Both the position numbers and the translations under genes were made by a program. 20,032 nt of DNA from an uncultured Thermoguttaceae bacterium (lineage in GTDB: Bacteria; Planctomycetota; Planctomycetia; Pirellulales; Thermoguttaceae): NCBI GenBank assembly GCA_934725735.1, contig CAKVCP010000033.1, positions 1 to 20,032 of the forward strand, given 5' to 3'. The notes under the pieces are model-generated. The model worked only from the letters and a program-made list of their open reading frames with translations, did not search any database and had not been told where the DNA came from. This document shows, piece by piece, positions 5,953-16,300 of the stretch; position 1 is the first letter of the stretch; every line of letters begins with the position of its first letter.

Positions 5953-8900
5953 ATGAGCGACAACTCACCAAGCCAAACCCCGGAACGCGTCAATCGCGAA
6001 GACCTAGAGTTGGACTATCTTGACGAACTCGAGTTCGATCCGTATCCGTTTCAAGAACAAGCGATAGACTCTTGGTTCGCTCCGAATGAGGACGGAAAGC
6101 ATGGGACGCTCGTCTGCGCCCCCACGGGGATGGGGAAGACGCTGATCGCGGAAGCGGCGATTTACGAGGCGCTTAGGACGAATAAGAAAGCGTATTATAC
6201 GACGCCTCTCATCGCGCTGACGGAACAGAAATACGCGGAGCTCCAGGAGAAGGTGGAAAAATGGGGCTTCAAGCGCACGGACGTCGGGCTTATCACGGGG
6301 AACCGTCGCGAAAACGCGGACGCGCCGATCCTCGTCGTCGTCGCGGAGATTCTCTTTAACCGCCTTATCTCGTCCGATTCCTTCGCGAAATTCGCCGAAA
6401 GTCAAGACGCGAAGCCCGCGCCCGTCGAGGCGGCGCCCCAAGACGCCGATAAACCGCGCATAACTGCGGCGTCCCTCAACGCGAAGAAATCGGTCGTCGT
6501 CGACTGGCGCGACGAAGAAAAGGCGAAACAGCCGCAATTCGCCGAGGAAAAACAGCACGTCGCGCCTCCCCTCCCCGAGATTCCCGTCAATCCCGACGAC
6601 TTCGAAGACGACCTTGATTTCGACCCGGAAGACGCGTTCTTCTCCTTCGAAGACGTCTCCGCCGTCGTCATGGACGAATTCCACCAGTTCTCCGACCCAG
6701 AACGGGGCGTCGTGTGGGAATTCACCCTCGCGCTTCTTCCCCTGCACGTTCGCGCGCTCCTGATCTCCGCGACGGTCGGCAACGCGGCGGACTTTCAACG
6801 CTGGCTCGAACGCACGTCCGGACGCAAACTCCATCTTGTGACCTCGACGGAGCGCAAAGTTCCCCTCATGTACAACTGGGTCGACGACAAATATGTCAGC
6901 GAAGAACTGCGCGAAATGCGCAAAGGAGAGCGGGAAGGAACGTCTCTGACCCCTGCGCTCGTCTTCTGCTTCAATCGCGACGAATGTTGGGAGCTTGCGG
7001 CGAAGACGCGAACCGACGTGCGTCTGGAAGACAAAGAGCGCAAAAAGCTCATCGAACAGGAACTCGAGCAGTTCGATCTCAAGCAAGGCGCCGGTCCGCG
7101 TCTACGCGAACTTTTCATGCAGGGAATCGGAGTGCACCACGCGGGACTGCTCCCCAAATATAAACGCGTCGTGGAGCATCTTTTCCAGAAGAAACTCCTC
7201 TCCTTCTGCATGTGCACGGAAACGCTCGCCGCAGGGGTGAATCTTCCGGCGCGCTCCGTCGTCCTTCCGACCCTTCTGAAAGGGCCGGCGAATCACAAGA
7301 CGCTCGTCGAACCAAGCGTGGCGCAGCAGATCTTTGGGCGCGCGGGACGTCCTCAATTTGACGATACGGGCTACGTTTTCGCGATCTGTCCGGACGAGGA
7401 GGTGAAGATTGAACGCGAGCGCCGCAAGCTCGACAAGGATATTCCCCCAGGGACGAAAGACCCGCGCCTTCTGGCGGAACGCCGTAAGCGCGAGAAAAAA
7501 CTTCCGAAGCGCAATTCTTCGAAGCCTCAGTGGACGGAAGAGCAGTTTATCGCACTTCAGAACGCGTCTCCCGCCAAACTTGGCAGTCGCGGCCCCCTTC
7601 CCTGGCGTCTTCTTGGTCACATGCTGGCGCACAACCCCGACGTCGAACCGATCCGCAAACTCGTCGCGCGGCGCCTTACGGGCCCCAAAAGGCTCGCGGA
7701 GATGCAAGTCTCTCTCGACAAGGCGCTCATGACGCTCTGGCGCGGGGGGTTCGTCCGTCTCGCGCCGAATCCGACAAACTACGGGATCCCCGCCACCCCG
7801 GAAGCGCAGAAGGCGCTCATGGATCGCCGCCGCGATCTCAAGGAGAAGGAACGCCGTCGACGCCCCTTCGGCGCGGGAATCTTCGACGACTCCACCCTCA
7901 ACGAGTTCGACGACTCCGCTTTCGACTTCGACGTCTACGAAAAAGAGCTCAAAAAATGCGAAGAGCGCCTTCCTGAGACGCCTGTCGGGCTCCCCGAGGG
8001 ATTCGACTTCTTCTCCAACGACGGCGACCTCTTCACCCTCGATCAAGAGCCGGAATCCGCCGCGTCCGACGCACCCGAAGTGACGTCCGCCGACGAAGAA
8101 ACTCCCGCGGTTCCCGTCCTAACCTTCGGCGGTCGCGCGTCCTCTCCCGTCCCTTCCCCCGTCAACGCGAAAGGGAAGCGGAAGAAGGGGCCTAAGCCCG
8201 CGCCGGAACCCGAGCGCGGAACCATGCCGCCCGTAATCGATCTCACTAAGTTCACGCCCGAGATTCGCGACCAAATCGCGTCGAGCTACCGCGCGTCGTA
8301 CGCGTATCCGACGGAGAAACTCAAGACGCTCACGAGCTTGCGCACGGCGCATCCGGTCTACGGAGCGTTCCTTTTAGAATACCTCGGCGGCGCGGACAAA
8401 GAAGAGCGTCTCCAGGCGTTCGAAAGCATTCTCGAGACGCCGCAGACGGTCGCGCGTTATCTGCGCGTGCCGCGCCTCGACGTTCTCCCCGCGGGTAAAC
8501 TCGCAAAGGAACGCCTCGACCAAGAGCTCTTGCAGAAGGGGCTCGCAACCCTTTCGGAGCTCGTCGCGCCAACGGAGGAAGACGAGGAACGCGAGCGCGA
8601 AAAACGCCGTCATTTTGGGGGCGATATGGAAGAGCGCGTCTACCAGATTCCCTTCGCGGAGAAGTTGCGTCGTCTCTTCGAGTATCATTACCCCGGCGTC
8701 GACCTGCGCGTCACCCCGGTTTGGGCCGCGGGGGATATTCTGCTACGCTACGGAGGCGACTTCAACAAATATATCACGTCGAAGCGGTTGCAGACGCAAG
8801 AAGGGGTGGTCTTCCGTCATCTTCTTCGCCTGATTCAGCTCATAGAAGAGTTCATTCCGCTCAACCCGGTCGACTACGACGCGCGACGTTGGCGCGCCGA

Positions 8901-9012
8901 ACTTCGCGAGCTCCTCGACGCGCTCGAAACGACGTGCCGCGCGGTCGACCCGTTAAGCGTCGACGAAACGATCCGCGCCTCGAAGAAGCGCGACCTGCTC
9001 GATCAAAAATAA
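5953..9012 (+). CDS. Ski2-like superfamily 2 helicase (DEFH box), 1019 residues
   Basis: A large ATP-dependent nucleic-acid helicase of the Ski2/Mtr4-like kind, probably acting on RNA in the cytoplasm. RecA domain 1 has Walker A APTGMGKT (56-63), TTPLIALTEQK, a VVVAEILFNRL motif, the DEFH box (241-244) and SAT (272-274). RecA domain 2 has HHAGLLP (395-401), TETLAAGVNLPA (422-433) and QQIFGRAGRP (458-467). An acidic, low-complexity insert of about 90 residues (about 143-232) splits domain 1 just before the DEFH motif. A second Pro/Ser/Lys-rich linker occurs around 680-775, before a helical C-terminal domain. GAGGAG is 4 bases before the ATG. It heads the plus-strand block; the next gene starts 81 bases on, with no clear terminator between. 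The helicase family is certain, while the substrate and biological role are not. Confidence 0.92.
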   Translation: MSDNSPSQTPERVNREDLELDYLDELEFDPYPFQEQAIDSWFAPNEDGKHGTLVCAPTGMGKTLIAEAAIYEALRTNKKAYYTTPLIALTEQKYAELQEKVEKWGFKRTDVGLITGNRRENADAPILVVVAEILFNRLISSDSFAKFAESQDAKPAPVEAAPQDADKPRITAASLNAKKSVVVDWRDEEKAKQPQFAEEKQHVAPPLPEIPVNPDDFEDDLDFDPEDAFFSFEDVSAVVMDEFHQFSDPERGVVWEFTLALLPLHVRALLISATVGNAADFQRWLERTSGRKLHLVTSTERKVPLMYNWVDDKYVSEELREMRKGEREGTSLTPALVFCFNRDECWELAAKTRTDVRLEDKERKKLIEQELEQFDLKQGAGPRLRELFMQGIGVHHAGLLPKYKRVVEHLFQKKLLSFCMCTETLAAGVNLPARSVVLPTLLKGPANHKTLVEPSVAQQIFGRAGRPQFDDTGYVFAICPDEEVKIERERRKLDKDIPPGTKDPRLLAERRKREKKLPKRNSSKPQWTEEQFIALQNASPAKLGSRGPLPWRLLGHMLAHNPDVEPIRKLVARRLTGPKRLAEMQVSLDKALMTLWRGGFVRLAPNPTNYGIPATPEAQKALMDRRRDLKEKERRRRPFGAGIFDDSTLNEFDDSAFDFDVYEKELKKCEERLPETPVGLPEGFDFFSNDGDLFTLDQEPESAASDAPEVTSADEETPAVPVLTFGGRASSPVPSPVNAKGKRKKGPKPAPEPERGTMPPVIDLTKFTPEIRDQIASSYRASYAYPTEKLKTLTSLRTAHPVYGAFLLEYLGGADKEERLQAFESILETPQTVARYLRVPRLDVLPAGKLAKERLDQELLQKGLATLSELVAPTEEDEEREREKRRHFGGDMEERVYQIPFAEKLRRLFEYHYPGVDLRVTPVWAAGDILLRYGGDFNKYITSKRLQTQEGVVFRHLLRLIQLIEEFIPLNPVDYDARRWRAELRELLDALETTCRAVDPLSVDETIRASKKRDLLDQK

Positions 9013-9093
9013 TCGCGGCGGCGGTCGCCGCTTATCGTCCCCTACGAAAGTCGGCGCTTTGCGCGTCGGCGCAAGTTGGAAGGAAAAACTATC

Positions 9094-11220
9094 ATGAATC
9101 GATGGATTAAATACGCGGCGTCCTGCGCGTGCGCGTTCTTTGCGGCGAGCGCCGCCGCTATAGCCGACGAAGGGATGTGGCTCTTCAGCAATCCCCCCGT
9201 CAAACAGATGCAAGAGCGATACGGAGTCGACGTGACGCCGGAATTCCTCGCGAGTCTCCAGAAATCTTGCTTGAAGTTTGCGAACTCAGGAAGCGCGTCT
9301 TTCGTCTCCTCCGACGGCCTCATCATGACGAACCACCACGTCGGTCTTTCGACGGTCGCGAGCCTCTCGACGAAAGAGCGCGACCTCGTGCGCGACGGCT
9401 TCTACGCGGCGACGCGCGAAGAAGAACTCAAATGCCCCGGCCTGAAACTCATCGCGCTCCAAGAGATCGTCGACGTTACGGAAGAGGTCGAGGCGTCGAC
9501 CCGCGACTGCGCGACGAACAAGGAAGCGGAGCAGGCTCGCGCCGCGGCGATCAAAGAGATCGAACGCAAAGCGAAGGAGGAAAAAGGACTCCGCTGCGAC
9601 GTCGTTACGATGTATCAAGGGGGTCAGTATCACCTCTACTGCTACAAAGAATTCACGGACGTCCGTCTCGTCTTCACCCCCGAAGAGAGCGTCGGCTTCT
9701 TCGGCGGCGATCCCGACAACTTCTGCTACCCGCGCTATAATCTCGACGTGACCTTCTTCCGCGCGTATGAGAACGACCAGCCTTACAAGCCCGAACACTT
9801 CCTCCGCTGGAGCGACAAGGGCGCTCAGGACGGCGAATTCGTCCTCGTCGCCGGTCACCCCGCGCGCACGAACCGTTTCGACACGGTCGCGGATCTCGGA
9901 TTCCAGCGCGACGTCTATTATCCTCACATGATGAGCAAATACCGCCGTCGCGAAGTCCTCTATCAAACCTTCGCCTCCTACAACGCCGAAAATCAGCGCC
10001 GCATCGCGACGGATCTCTTCCGCATCCAGAACTCGCGCAAGAATCGCGGCGGAATTCTCCTCGGGCTTCAGACGCCGGAACTTCTCGGTCGTAAAGTCGA
10101 AGCGGAAAATGAACTGCGCAGACTCGCGTCCGAACAAGGCCTCGTCGATTTCGAAAAGGACGATCCGTGGCGCGCGATCGCAGAAACGATGAACTATTGG
10201 AGCCGCTATTACGTCGCTTACGATCTTCTCGAAGCGAACGAAGCGTACTCGATCGGTCTCGTAACCCGCGCGCGCGGAATCGTGCGTTACGCTCTCGAAA
10301 GCGCGAAGCCGGAAGAAGAACGCTCCGCCGCGTACAAGGGCGCGTCTCTCGAAGAACGCCGCAAGGAACTCGTCGAACCCCTTAAGCGCGAAGATTCCGA
10401 TATCGAAACGCTCAAGCTCGCCGACGGACTCTCCATGCTCCTCGAACTCGCTCAGCCGACCGAAAACGGTCGCAAACTCGGCGACGTCGTCATTCCGCGG
10501 AACACGCTCGGCGCAATCTTCGGCGGCGTCTCTCCTCGCGAACGCGCCGTTCAGATCGTGCGCGACTCGAAGCTCGGCGACGCGGAATACCTGAAGACGC
10601 TCCTCGACGGCGGAATCGACGCGCTGCGCTCTTGCGGCGATCCCGCGATCGACTTGGCGCTGGCGGTCGAACCCCTCGCGTCGGATCTTCGCGACGTCTA
10701 CAAGACGAACGTCGAAGAACCGCGTCGTCAGGCATACGCGAAGATCGCGAAGATTCGCTTCGCCGTCTATCGCGACACGATCTATCCCGACGCGACCTTC
10801 ACGCTCCGTTTGACCTACGGACGCGTCGGCGGTTATAAAGAGGACGACGGAACGGAACGTCCCTTCGAGACGTACGTTCAGGGCGCTCTCGATCACGCGC
10901 GCGAACATAATTTCGCGGATCCCTTCGATCTCGCGCAGTCGTGGGTCGACGCCGAGAAAGAGGGTCGCGCTCCTCTCGACGCTCCTCTGAACTTCGTCAC
11001 GAATAACGACATCATCGGCGGCAACTCCGGAAGCCCCTGCGTGAATAAAGACGGCGAAGTCGTCGGACTTATCTTCGACGGCAATATCCAATCCCTCGTT
11101 CTGAACTTCGTCTTCGACGACGAGCAGGCGCGCGCCGTTCTCGTTCACTCAACCGGTATTCGCGAAGCGGTTCGCTCGATCTACAACGCCCCCGCGCTGG
11201 CGGACGAACTTGGTAAGTAA
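9094..11220 (+). CDS. S46-family dipeptidyl-peptidase (DPP7/DPP11 type), secreted
   Basis: Family S46 serine exopeptidases remove dipeptides from peptide N-termini in the periplasm. The protein has 708 residues, the usual family size. Residues 1-24 form a signal peptide with cleavage expected at AIA|DEGMW, leaving the family's DEGMWL-type mature start. The TNHHV motif (79-83) supplies the catalytic His (likely His82), Asp218 in NLDVTFF matches the catalytic Asp, and GNSGSP (643-648) carries Ser645. The position 18 residues after the Ser, Arg in acidic-specific DPP11 and Gly in DPP7, is Gly663 here. That suggests preference for hydrophobic rather than Asp/Glu residues. I chose ATG 9094 over a TTG at 9076 because AAGGA lies 9 bases upstream and the signal peptide starts cleanly there. 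A strong terminator follows. The Cys residues flanking the His motif in many relatives are absent. Confidence 0.93.
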   Translation: MNRWIKYAASCACAFFAASAAAIADEGMWLFSNPPVKQMQERYGVDVTPEFLASLQKSCLKFANSGSASFVSSDGLIMTNHHVGLSTVASLSTKERDLVRDGFYAATREEELKCPGLKLIALQEIVDVTEEVEASTRDCATNKEAEQARAAAIKEIERKAKEEKGLRCDVVTMYQGGQYHLYCYKEFTDVRLVFTPEESVGFFGGDPDNFCYPRYNLDVTFFRAYENDQPYKPEHFLRWSDKGAQDGEFVLVAGHPARTNRFDTVADLGFQRDVYYPHMMSKYRRREVLYQTFASYNAENQRRIATDLFRIQNSRKNRGGILLGLQTPELLGRKVEAENELRRLASEQGLVDFEKDDPWRAIAETMNYWSRYYVAYDLLEANEAYSIGLVTRARGIVRYALESAKPEEERSAAYKGASLEERRKELVEPLKREDSDIETLKLADGLSMLLELAQPTENGRKLGDVVIPRNTLGAIFGGVSPRERAVQIVRDSKLGDAEYLKTLLDGGIDALRSCGDPAIDLALAVEPLASDLRDVYKTNVEEPRRQAYAKIAKIRFAVYRDTIYPDATFTLRLTYGRVGGYKEDDGTERPFETYVQGALDHAREHNFADPFDLAQSWVDAEKEGRAPLDAPLNFVTNNDIIGGNSGSPCVNKDGEVVGLIFDGNIQSLVLNFVFDDEQARAVLVHSTGIREAVRSIYNAPALADELGK

Positions 11221-11231
11221 ATCGACCGGAA

Positions 11232-11276
11232 GAAGAGCCGCGCGCAACGATTGCCGCGCGGTTCTTTCTCTTTTTA
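11232..11276 (+). terminator. Strong intrinsic terminator after the S46 peptidase
   Basis: A GC-rich stem of about 13 bp (GAAGAGCCGCGCG with CGCGCGGTTCTTTC, one or two wobble pairs) closes a loop of about 10 bases and runs into TTCTTTCTCTTTTT. It ends only about 20 bases before the rdgB start codon, so rdgB depends on read-through or on a promoter inside the peptidase gene. Confidence 0.8.
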
Positions 11277-11296
11277 ATTCAAAAGAAGGGGAAAAT

Positions 11297-11950
11297 ATGA
11301 CGATAGAACGCGTACCGTACGTGGTTTTCGGCACGGGGAACAAGAACAAGGGGATCGAAGCGACGCGCATCGCGGCCCCTTCGGGAGTCGTATTAACGAC
11401 GCTTGCGGAGATTCCCAACGCGATCGAAGTGGAAGAAGACGGCGCGACCTTCGGCGAAAACGCGCGTAAGAAAGCGATCGAACAGGCGAAACACCTTGGA
11501 GAATGGACCCTTGCGGAAGATTCCGGAATCTGCGTCGATTATCTCGACGGTCGTCCTGGCGTCTTCTCGGCGCGTTTCGCAGACGCGGAACATCCTGACG
11601 ACAAGCTCAACAACGCGAAGCTTCTGCGCGAACTCGAGGGCGTCCCTCTCGAAAAACGAGGGGCGCATTACGCGTGTCATATGGTTCTTTCTGATCCGCG
11701 CGGCGAGATCGTCTTCGAGTGCGAAGAATATTGCCGCGGTCGCATTCTCTTCGCGGAGAGCGGTTCGAACGGGTTCGGTTACGATCCTCTTTTCGAAGTA
11801 GTGGAATACCATCGGACGTTCGGGGATTTGTCTCCGGCGCTCAAGAGCGCGATCAGTCACCGCGCGCGGGCGACGCGTCGCCTTGTCCCGACGCTCTGCG
11901 CGCTCGCGGCGCAAGGCGTTCTCCCCCTGTGCGAACGTCAAGTCGATTGA
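11297..11950 (+). CDS. rdgB: XTP/dITP diphosphatase, RdgB/HAM1 family
   Basis: This enzyme hydrolyses non-canonical purine nucleoside triphosphates (dITP, XTP) to monophosphate plus pyrophosphate, keeping deaminated bases out of DNA and RNA. It is 217 residues, slightly longer than the usual ~195-200. Visible motifs are GTGNKNK (12-18), the nucleotide-binding loop; AEDSGICVDYLDGRPGVFSARF (73-94) with the catalytic-region Asp-Ser-Gly; SGSNGFGYDPLF (155-166); and SHRA (187-190). ATG 11297 was chosen because AAGGGG lies just upstream. An upstream in-frame start at 11210 would overlap the peptidase gene and run through the terminator. The gene is followed after 33 bases by proA and probably shares its transcript. 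Confidence 0.96.
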   Translation: MTIERVPYVVFGTGNKNKGIEATRIAAPSGVVLTTLAEIPNAIEVEEDGATFGENARKKAIEQAKHLGEWTLAEDSGICVDYLDGRPGVFSARFADAEHPDDKLNNAKLLRELEGVPLEKRGAHYACHMVLSDPRGEIVFECEEYCRGRILFAESGSNGFGYDPLFEVVEYHRTFGDLSPALKSAISHRARATRRLVPTLCALAAQGVLPLCERQVD

Positions 11951-11983
11951 CGACGTCTCCCTTTAGTCAACATAGAGAAACCC

Positions 11984-13255
11984 ATGACATTTAATTTAAG
12001 CGAATACTGTCTCGACGTAGCGCGTCGCGCGAAGAAAGCGTCGCGCGAGCTTGCGTCGACGCCCGGCTCGGTCAAGAACGCTTGGCTGCGTCGCGTCGCA
12101 GATCTTCTTCAAGAGCGCGAGTCTGATCTTCTGAAAGCGAACGCGCTCGACCTTGAAGCGGGACGCGCGGCGGGCCTCTCCGCGGCGATGATCGACCGTC
12201 TGACCCTCTCGACCAAAACCCTCGCGGGTATGGCGCAAGCGCTGCGCGAAATCGCGACTTTTCCCGACCCGATCGGCTCGGTCGTAAGCTCTGCGACGCG
12301 CCCTCAAGGCTTTGAAGTGCGCAAAGTGCGCGCGCCCCTGGGCGTCGTCTTCTTCACGTACGAGTCTCGCCCGAACGTGACGACCGACGCGGCGGCGATC
12401 TGCGTCAAAAGCGGAAACGCCGTAATCTTGCGCGGCGGAAAAGAAGCGATCAATTCGAATCTGGCGCTCGGCGAACTCCTTGCGACCGCCGCGCGAGAAA
12501 CGGGACTGCCCGTCGACGCCGCGCAGCTCTTAAGCACGACCGATCGCAACGCGGTCGACGAATTCCTTCACCTTCCCGAATACGTCGACGTGGCGATTCC
12601 GCGAGGGGGATACTCTCTCATCAAGCGCGTGACGGAAGAGGCGCGAATGCCCGTTATCAAGCACTTCGCTGGCAACTGCCACGTTTACGTCGACGCGGAA
12701 GCGGATCTCGACGTTGCGGAAAAGGTTCTTCTGAACTCGAAGCTTCAGCGTCTTGGGACGTGCAACACAGCGGAGTCTCTCGTCGTGCACTCGCAGATCG
12801 CTCCGGTCGCGCTTCCGCGCCTTCTCGGGGCGCTCGCGAAGGGCGGCTGCGAAATTCGCGGGGACGAAGCGACCCTCGCGCTCGCGGGCCCCGACGTCGA
12901 CGTGAAGAGAGCGACGGACGAAGATTACTTCACGGAATACCTCGCGGCGATCATCTCCGTCAAGGTCGTCGACTCGATCGACGAAGCGATCGAACATATC
13001 AACGACCATAGTTCGGGGCATACGGAAACGATTTTAACGCGCGACCTGAACGCGGCGCGACGCTTCATGTCGGCGATCGACTCCGCGGCGGTCATGGTGA
13101 ACGCCAGCACGCGTCTTCACGACGGCGGACAGTTCGGCCTGGGCGCCGAAATCGGGATCAGCACGGACAAGTTCCACGTGCGCGGTCCGTGCGGAGTCAA
13201 CGAACTGACCAGTTACAAGTACGTAGTGATTGGGGACGGCGCGATCCGCGAATAA
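11984..13255 (+). CDS. proA: Glutamate-5-semialdehyde dehydrogenase (gamma-glutamyl phosphate reductase)
   Basis: The enzyme reduces gamma-glutamyl phosphate with NADPH to glutamate semialdehyde, the second step of proline synthesis, in the cytoplasm. At 423 residues it has the standard family length. It shows the ALDH-like fold motifs: PLGVVFFTYESRPNVT (118-133), GNAVILRGGKEAI (144-156), IPRGGYSLI, the catalytic Cys260 in RLGTCNTAESLVVH, and the C-terminal NASTR-FGLGAEIGISTDK-HVRGPCGVNELTSYKYV signature. No proB is in the window. It starts 33 bases after rdgB with no terminator between, so the two are probably co-transcribed. The ribosome site is weak (AGAGAAACCC before the ATG). Confidence 0.97.
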   Translation: MTFNLSEYCLDVARRAKKASRELASTPGSVKNAWLRRVADLLQERESDLLKANALDLEAGRAAGLSAAMIDRLTLSTKTLAGMAQALREIATFPDPIGSVVSSATRPQGFEVRKVRAPLGVVFFTYESRPNVTTDAAAICVKSGNAVILRGGKEAINSNLALGELLATAARETGLPVDAAQLLSTTDRNAVDEFLHLPEYVDVAIPRGGYSLIKRVTEEARMPVIKHFAGNCHVYVDAEADLDVAEKVLLNSKLQRLGTCNTAESLVVHSQIAPVALPRLLGALAKGGCEIRGDEATLALAGPDVDVKRATDEDYFTEYLAAIISVKVVDSIDEAIEHINDHSSGHTETILTRDLNAARRFMSAIDSAAVMVNASTRLHDGGQFGLGAEIGISTDKFHVRGPCGVNELTSYKYVVIGDGAIRE

Positions 13256-13336
13256 CAAACGTCACCCTTAGGCGCGGCGCCGCGAACGACGTCGCGCCCG
13301 TTGTATATTACCTTAACACGCCTCATACCGTCCATT

Positions 13337-16300
13337 ATGAAGTCCGACACGACTAGAAGATTTGTTCCCTCGCAAAACTCGATTCGCAACGCGCGCCGCA
13401 AATTGGCGAAAGCGCGCGTCCGCGACTACGAACCGCTGCGTCGCCTCCTCGACAAACTAGAACGCGAATTCGAACGTCTCGCCCAAGAGAACGTCAAGCG
13501 CCAGGAGACGCCCGGCGCGGAGCCCGTCTCCTTCGAAGAATGGGAGAAGAAATTAAACGACGCGACGCTCGCGATCGAAAAATCCGTCGAAGAAGTCGAG
13601 AAACGCCGCCGCGAGATTCCGCGTCTAACTTACGACGAGTCCCTGCCCGTGTGCGAACGTCGCGAAGAAATTAAAAAGCTCATCGCGGAGAATCAGGTCG
13701 TCGTCGTCTGCGGCGAAACGGGTAGCGGCAAATCGACGCAACTTCCGAAGCTGTGCCTCGAACTCGGACTCGGCGCGCGCGGGCTCATCGGGCACACGCA
13801 GCCGCGGCGCATCGCGGCGCGGTCGATCGCTCAGCGCGTCGCGGAAGAACTCGGAACCTCCGTCGGCGACAAGGTCGGCTACAAAATTCGTTTTACCGAC
13901 GAAACCTCCGACAAAACCTTCGTCAAACTCATGACGGACGGTATCCTCCTCGCGGAAACGCAGACGGATCGTTTTTTCAACGCGTACGAAGTCGTCATTA
14001 TCGACGAAGCGCACGAACGCTCCCTCAATATCGACTTCCTCCTCGGAATTCTGCGCCGCACGCTGCGTCGTCGCCGCGATCTCAAGGTGATCGTCACCTC
14101 CGCGACGATCGACGCGGAACGTTTCGCCGAACACTTCGCCGGTCCGAAAGGCCCCGCGCCGATCGTGACCGTCTCGGGTCGAACGTACCCGATCGACATA
14201 ATCTACCGCCCGGTGGACGAACTCAAGGCGCGGCGTCTCGAAGAGGCGGAAGCGTCGGGGGCGACGCGCGTCAAGGAGCTCGACGACGAAGACGCGTTTG
14301 AAACGACGCTCGTCGAAACGATCCAAGAGCTCGCGCGAAAGGGGCCCGGCGACATGCTCGTCTTCATGCCGACGGAACGTGATATTTTCGAGACGGCGAA
14401 GCTCCTCAAAAGGGTTTCGATCCCCGGCGGACGTCCGGCGGAGATCCTTCCCCTCTACGCGCGTCTCCCCTCGGAGGAACAGCAGAAGATTTTCGGCAAG
14501 ACGTCGGGTCGCAAGATCGTCGTTGCGACAAACGTGGCGGAATCGTCCTTGACCGTGCCGGGAATCACGTACGTCGTCGACACGGGGACGGCGCGAATCA
14601 GTCGGTATTCTTCGCGTTCGATGACTCAGCGCCTGCCGATCGAATCGATCTCGCAAGCTAGCGCGGATCAACGCGCGGGACGTTGCGGACGCGTCGGTCC
14701 CGGCGTCTGCGCAAGGCTTTATAGCGAGCGAGACTACCTTTCGCGCGCGCGGTACACGACGCCGGAAATCCAGCGAACGAACCTCGCGTCGATCATTTTG
14801 CAGACGAAAGCGCTCCGTCTCGGCGAAGTCGAACGCTTCCCCTTCATCGACCCGCCGCGCCGCGCGGCGATCGAAGACGGATACCGCACCCTCTATGAGC
14901 TCGGCGCGATCGACGACAACCGCGAACTCACCGACGTCGGTCGCACGCTGAGCAAACTTCCCGTCGACCCGCGCATCGGGCGCGTCATCCTCGCGGCGAA
15001 CGAAGAAGGCGCGCTGCGCGAGACGCTCCCGATCGCCGCGGCGCTCGAAATCCAAGATCCGCGCGAACGTCCGCGCGAAAAACAGGAAGCGGCGGATCTC
15101 AAACACGCTCCTTTCCAGGACGAAAACTCCGACTTCCTCTCCTTCCTCAAACTTTGGGACTTCTGGCAAGGGCTCAAAGAGAAGCTCAGCAAGAGTCAAC
15201 TGCGCAAGGCGTGCCGCGAAAACTTCCTTTCGTACAACAGGATGCGCGAATGGTCGGACGTTTACGTGCAGCTCCTGCAAATGCTGCGCGGGCTTGATAT
15301 GCGCCTTGGGCCGCGTCGCGACGATTACGCGGCGATTCACCGGTCGATTTTGACGGGGCTCCTTTACGGAATCGCGCAGAAATCGGAGGTCGGCGCGGAA
15401 TATAGCGCGACGAACTCGGGAAAATTCCTGATTTGGCCCGGCTCCGGACTCAAGAAGAAGCCGCAGTGGGTCGTGGGCGCGGAACGCCTTGAGACGACGC
15501 GCGCGTATCTCCATACGGTCGCGAAGATCGATCCGAACTGGATCGAAGAGATCGGCGGGCGGCTCCTGAAACGGACGCGCAAAGATCCCTTCTGGAATCG
15601 AGAAACGGGGTACGTTCACGCGTATGAACGCGCGACGCTGTACGGGTTGACGATCATTCCGCGCCGCCGCGTCAATTACGGGCCGCTTGATCCGAAGCGC
15701 TCGCGCGAGCTCTTCATCTACGGGGCGCTCGTGAATCGAGAATTCGACTGCTCGCTCCCCTTCTTCGAACACAACGGTCAGGTTGAAGAAGAGGCGAAAC
15801 GCCTTGGCGACAAGCTGCGCAAGTACGATTTCATGAAGACGTACGACGCGATTTACGACTTTTACGACGCGCGGATTCCGGAGACGGTCTACGACTCCGT
15901 AACGCTCAAGCAGTGGCATAAGAAAGCGACGCCGGAGGAGCGTCGGCGCCTTTTCGCGACGCTGACGGACTTCTGCGCGGCGGACGACCTCGACGAGCAG
16001 ACGATCGCGAGCTTCCCGGACGAACTCGCGCTCGACGACCAGACGCGTTTTCCGCTCGAATACCGCTTCAATCCGGGCGGGGAGGACGACGGCGTGTCGA
16101 TCGTCGCGCCTCTGGAAGGTCTGCGTCAACTCGACTCGCGGCGGATCGGCTGGCTCGTGCCGGGGCTCGTTGAGCAACGTGTCGAAGCGCTCCTGCGCAC
16201 GCTTCCGAAGGAGATTCGTCGCGACCTCGTGCCGATTCCCGACACGGCGCGCGAAATCGTCAAGACGCTCCATTACGGCGAAGGGGAGCTCGAAGAGATC

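Noticed and set aside
9013..9035. Possible terminator after the Ski2-like helicase (GCGGCG/CGCCGC hairpin)
   Set aside because: Stem of only 6 bp in a GCG-rich context and no T-run after it; likely compositional.
9286..11148. 620-codon open frame antisense to the S46 peptidase
   Set aside because: Overlaps a gene with a clear signal peptide and catalytic triad. The Arg/Glu/Val-rich translation is typical of the mirror of GAC/GCG/CGC-biased codons and has no family motif.
13271..13309. Hairpin GGCGCG/CGCGCC and TATATT box between proA and hrpA
   Set aside because: The hairpin has a 16-base loop and no T-tract, and the TATATT has no -35 box at a suitable distance. Neither can be supported as terminator or promoter.
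13625..16273. 882-codon open frame antisense to hrpA
   Set aside because: The sense strand carries all DEAH helicase motifs. The antisense product is low-complexity Arg/Glu/Phe/Val and lacks any recognisable domain.
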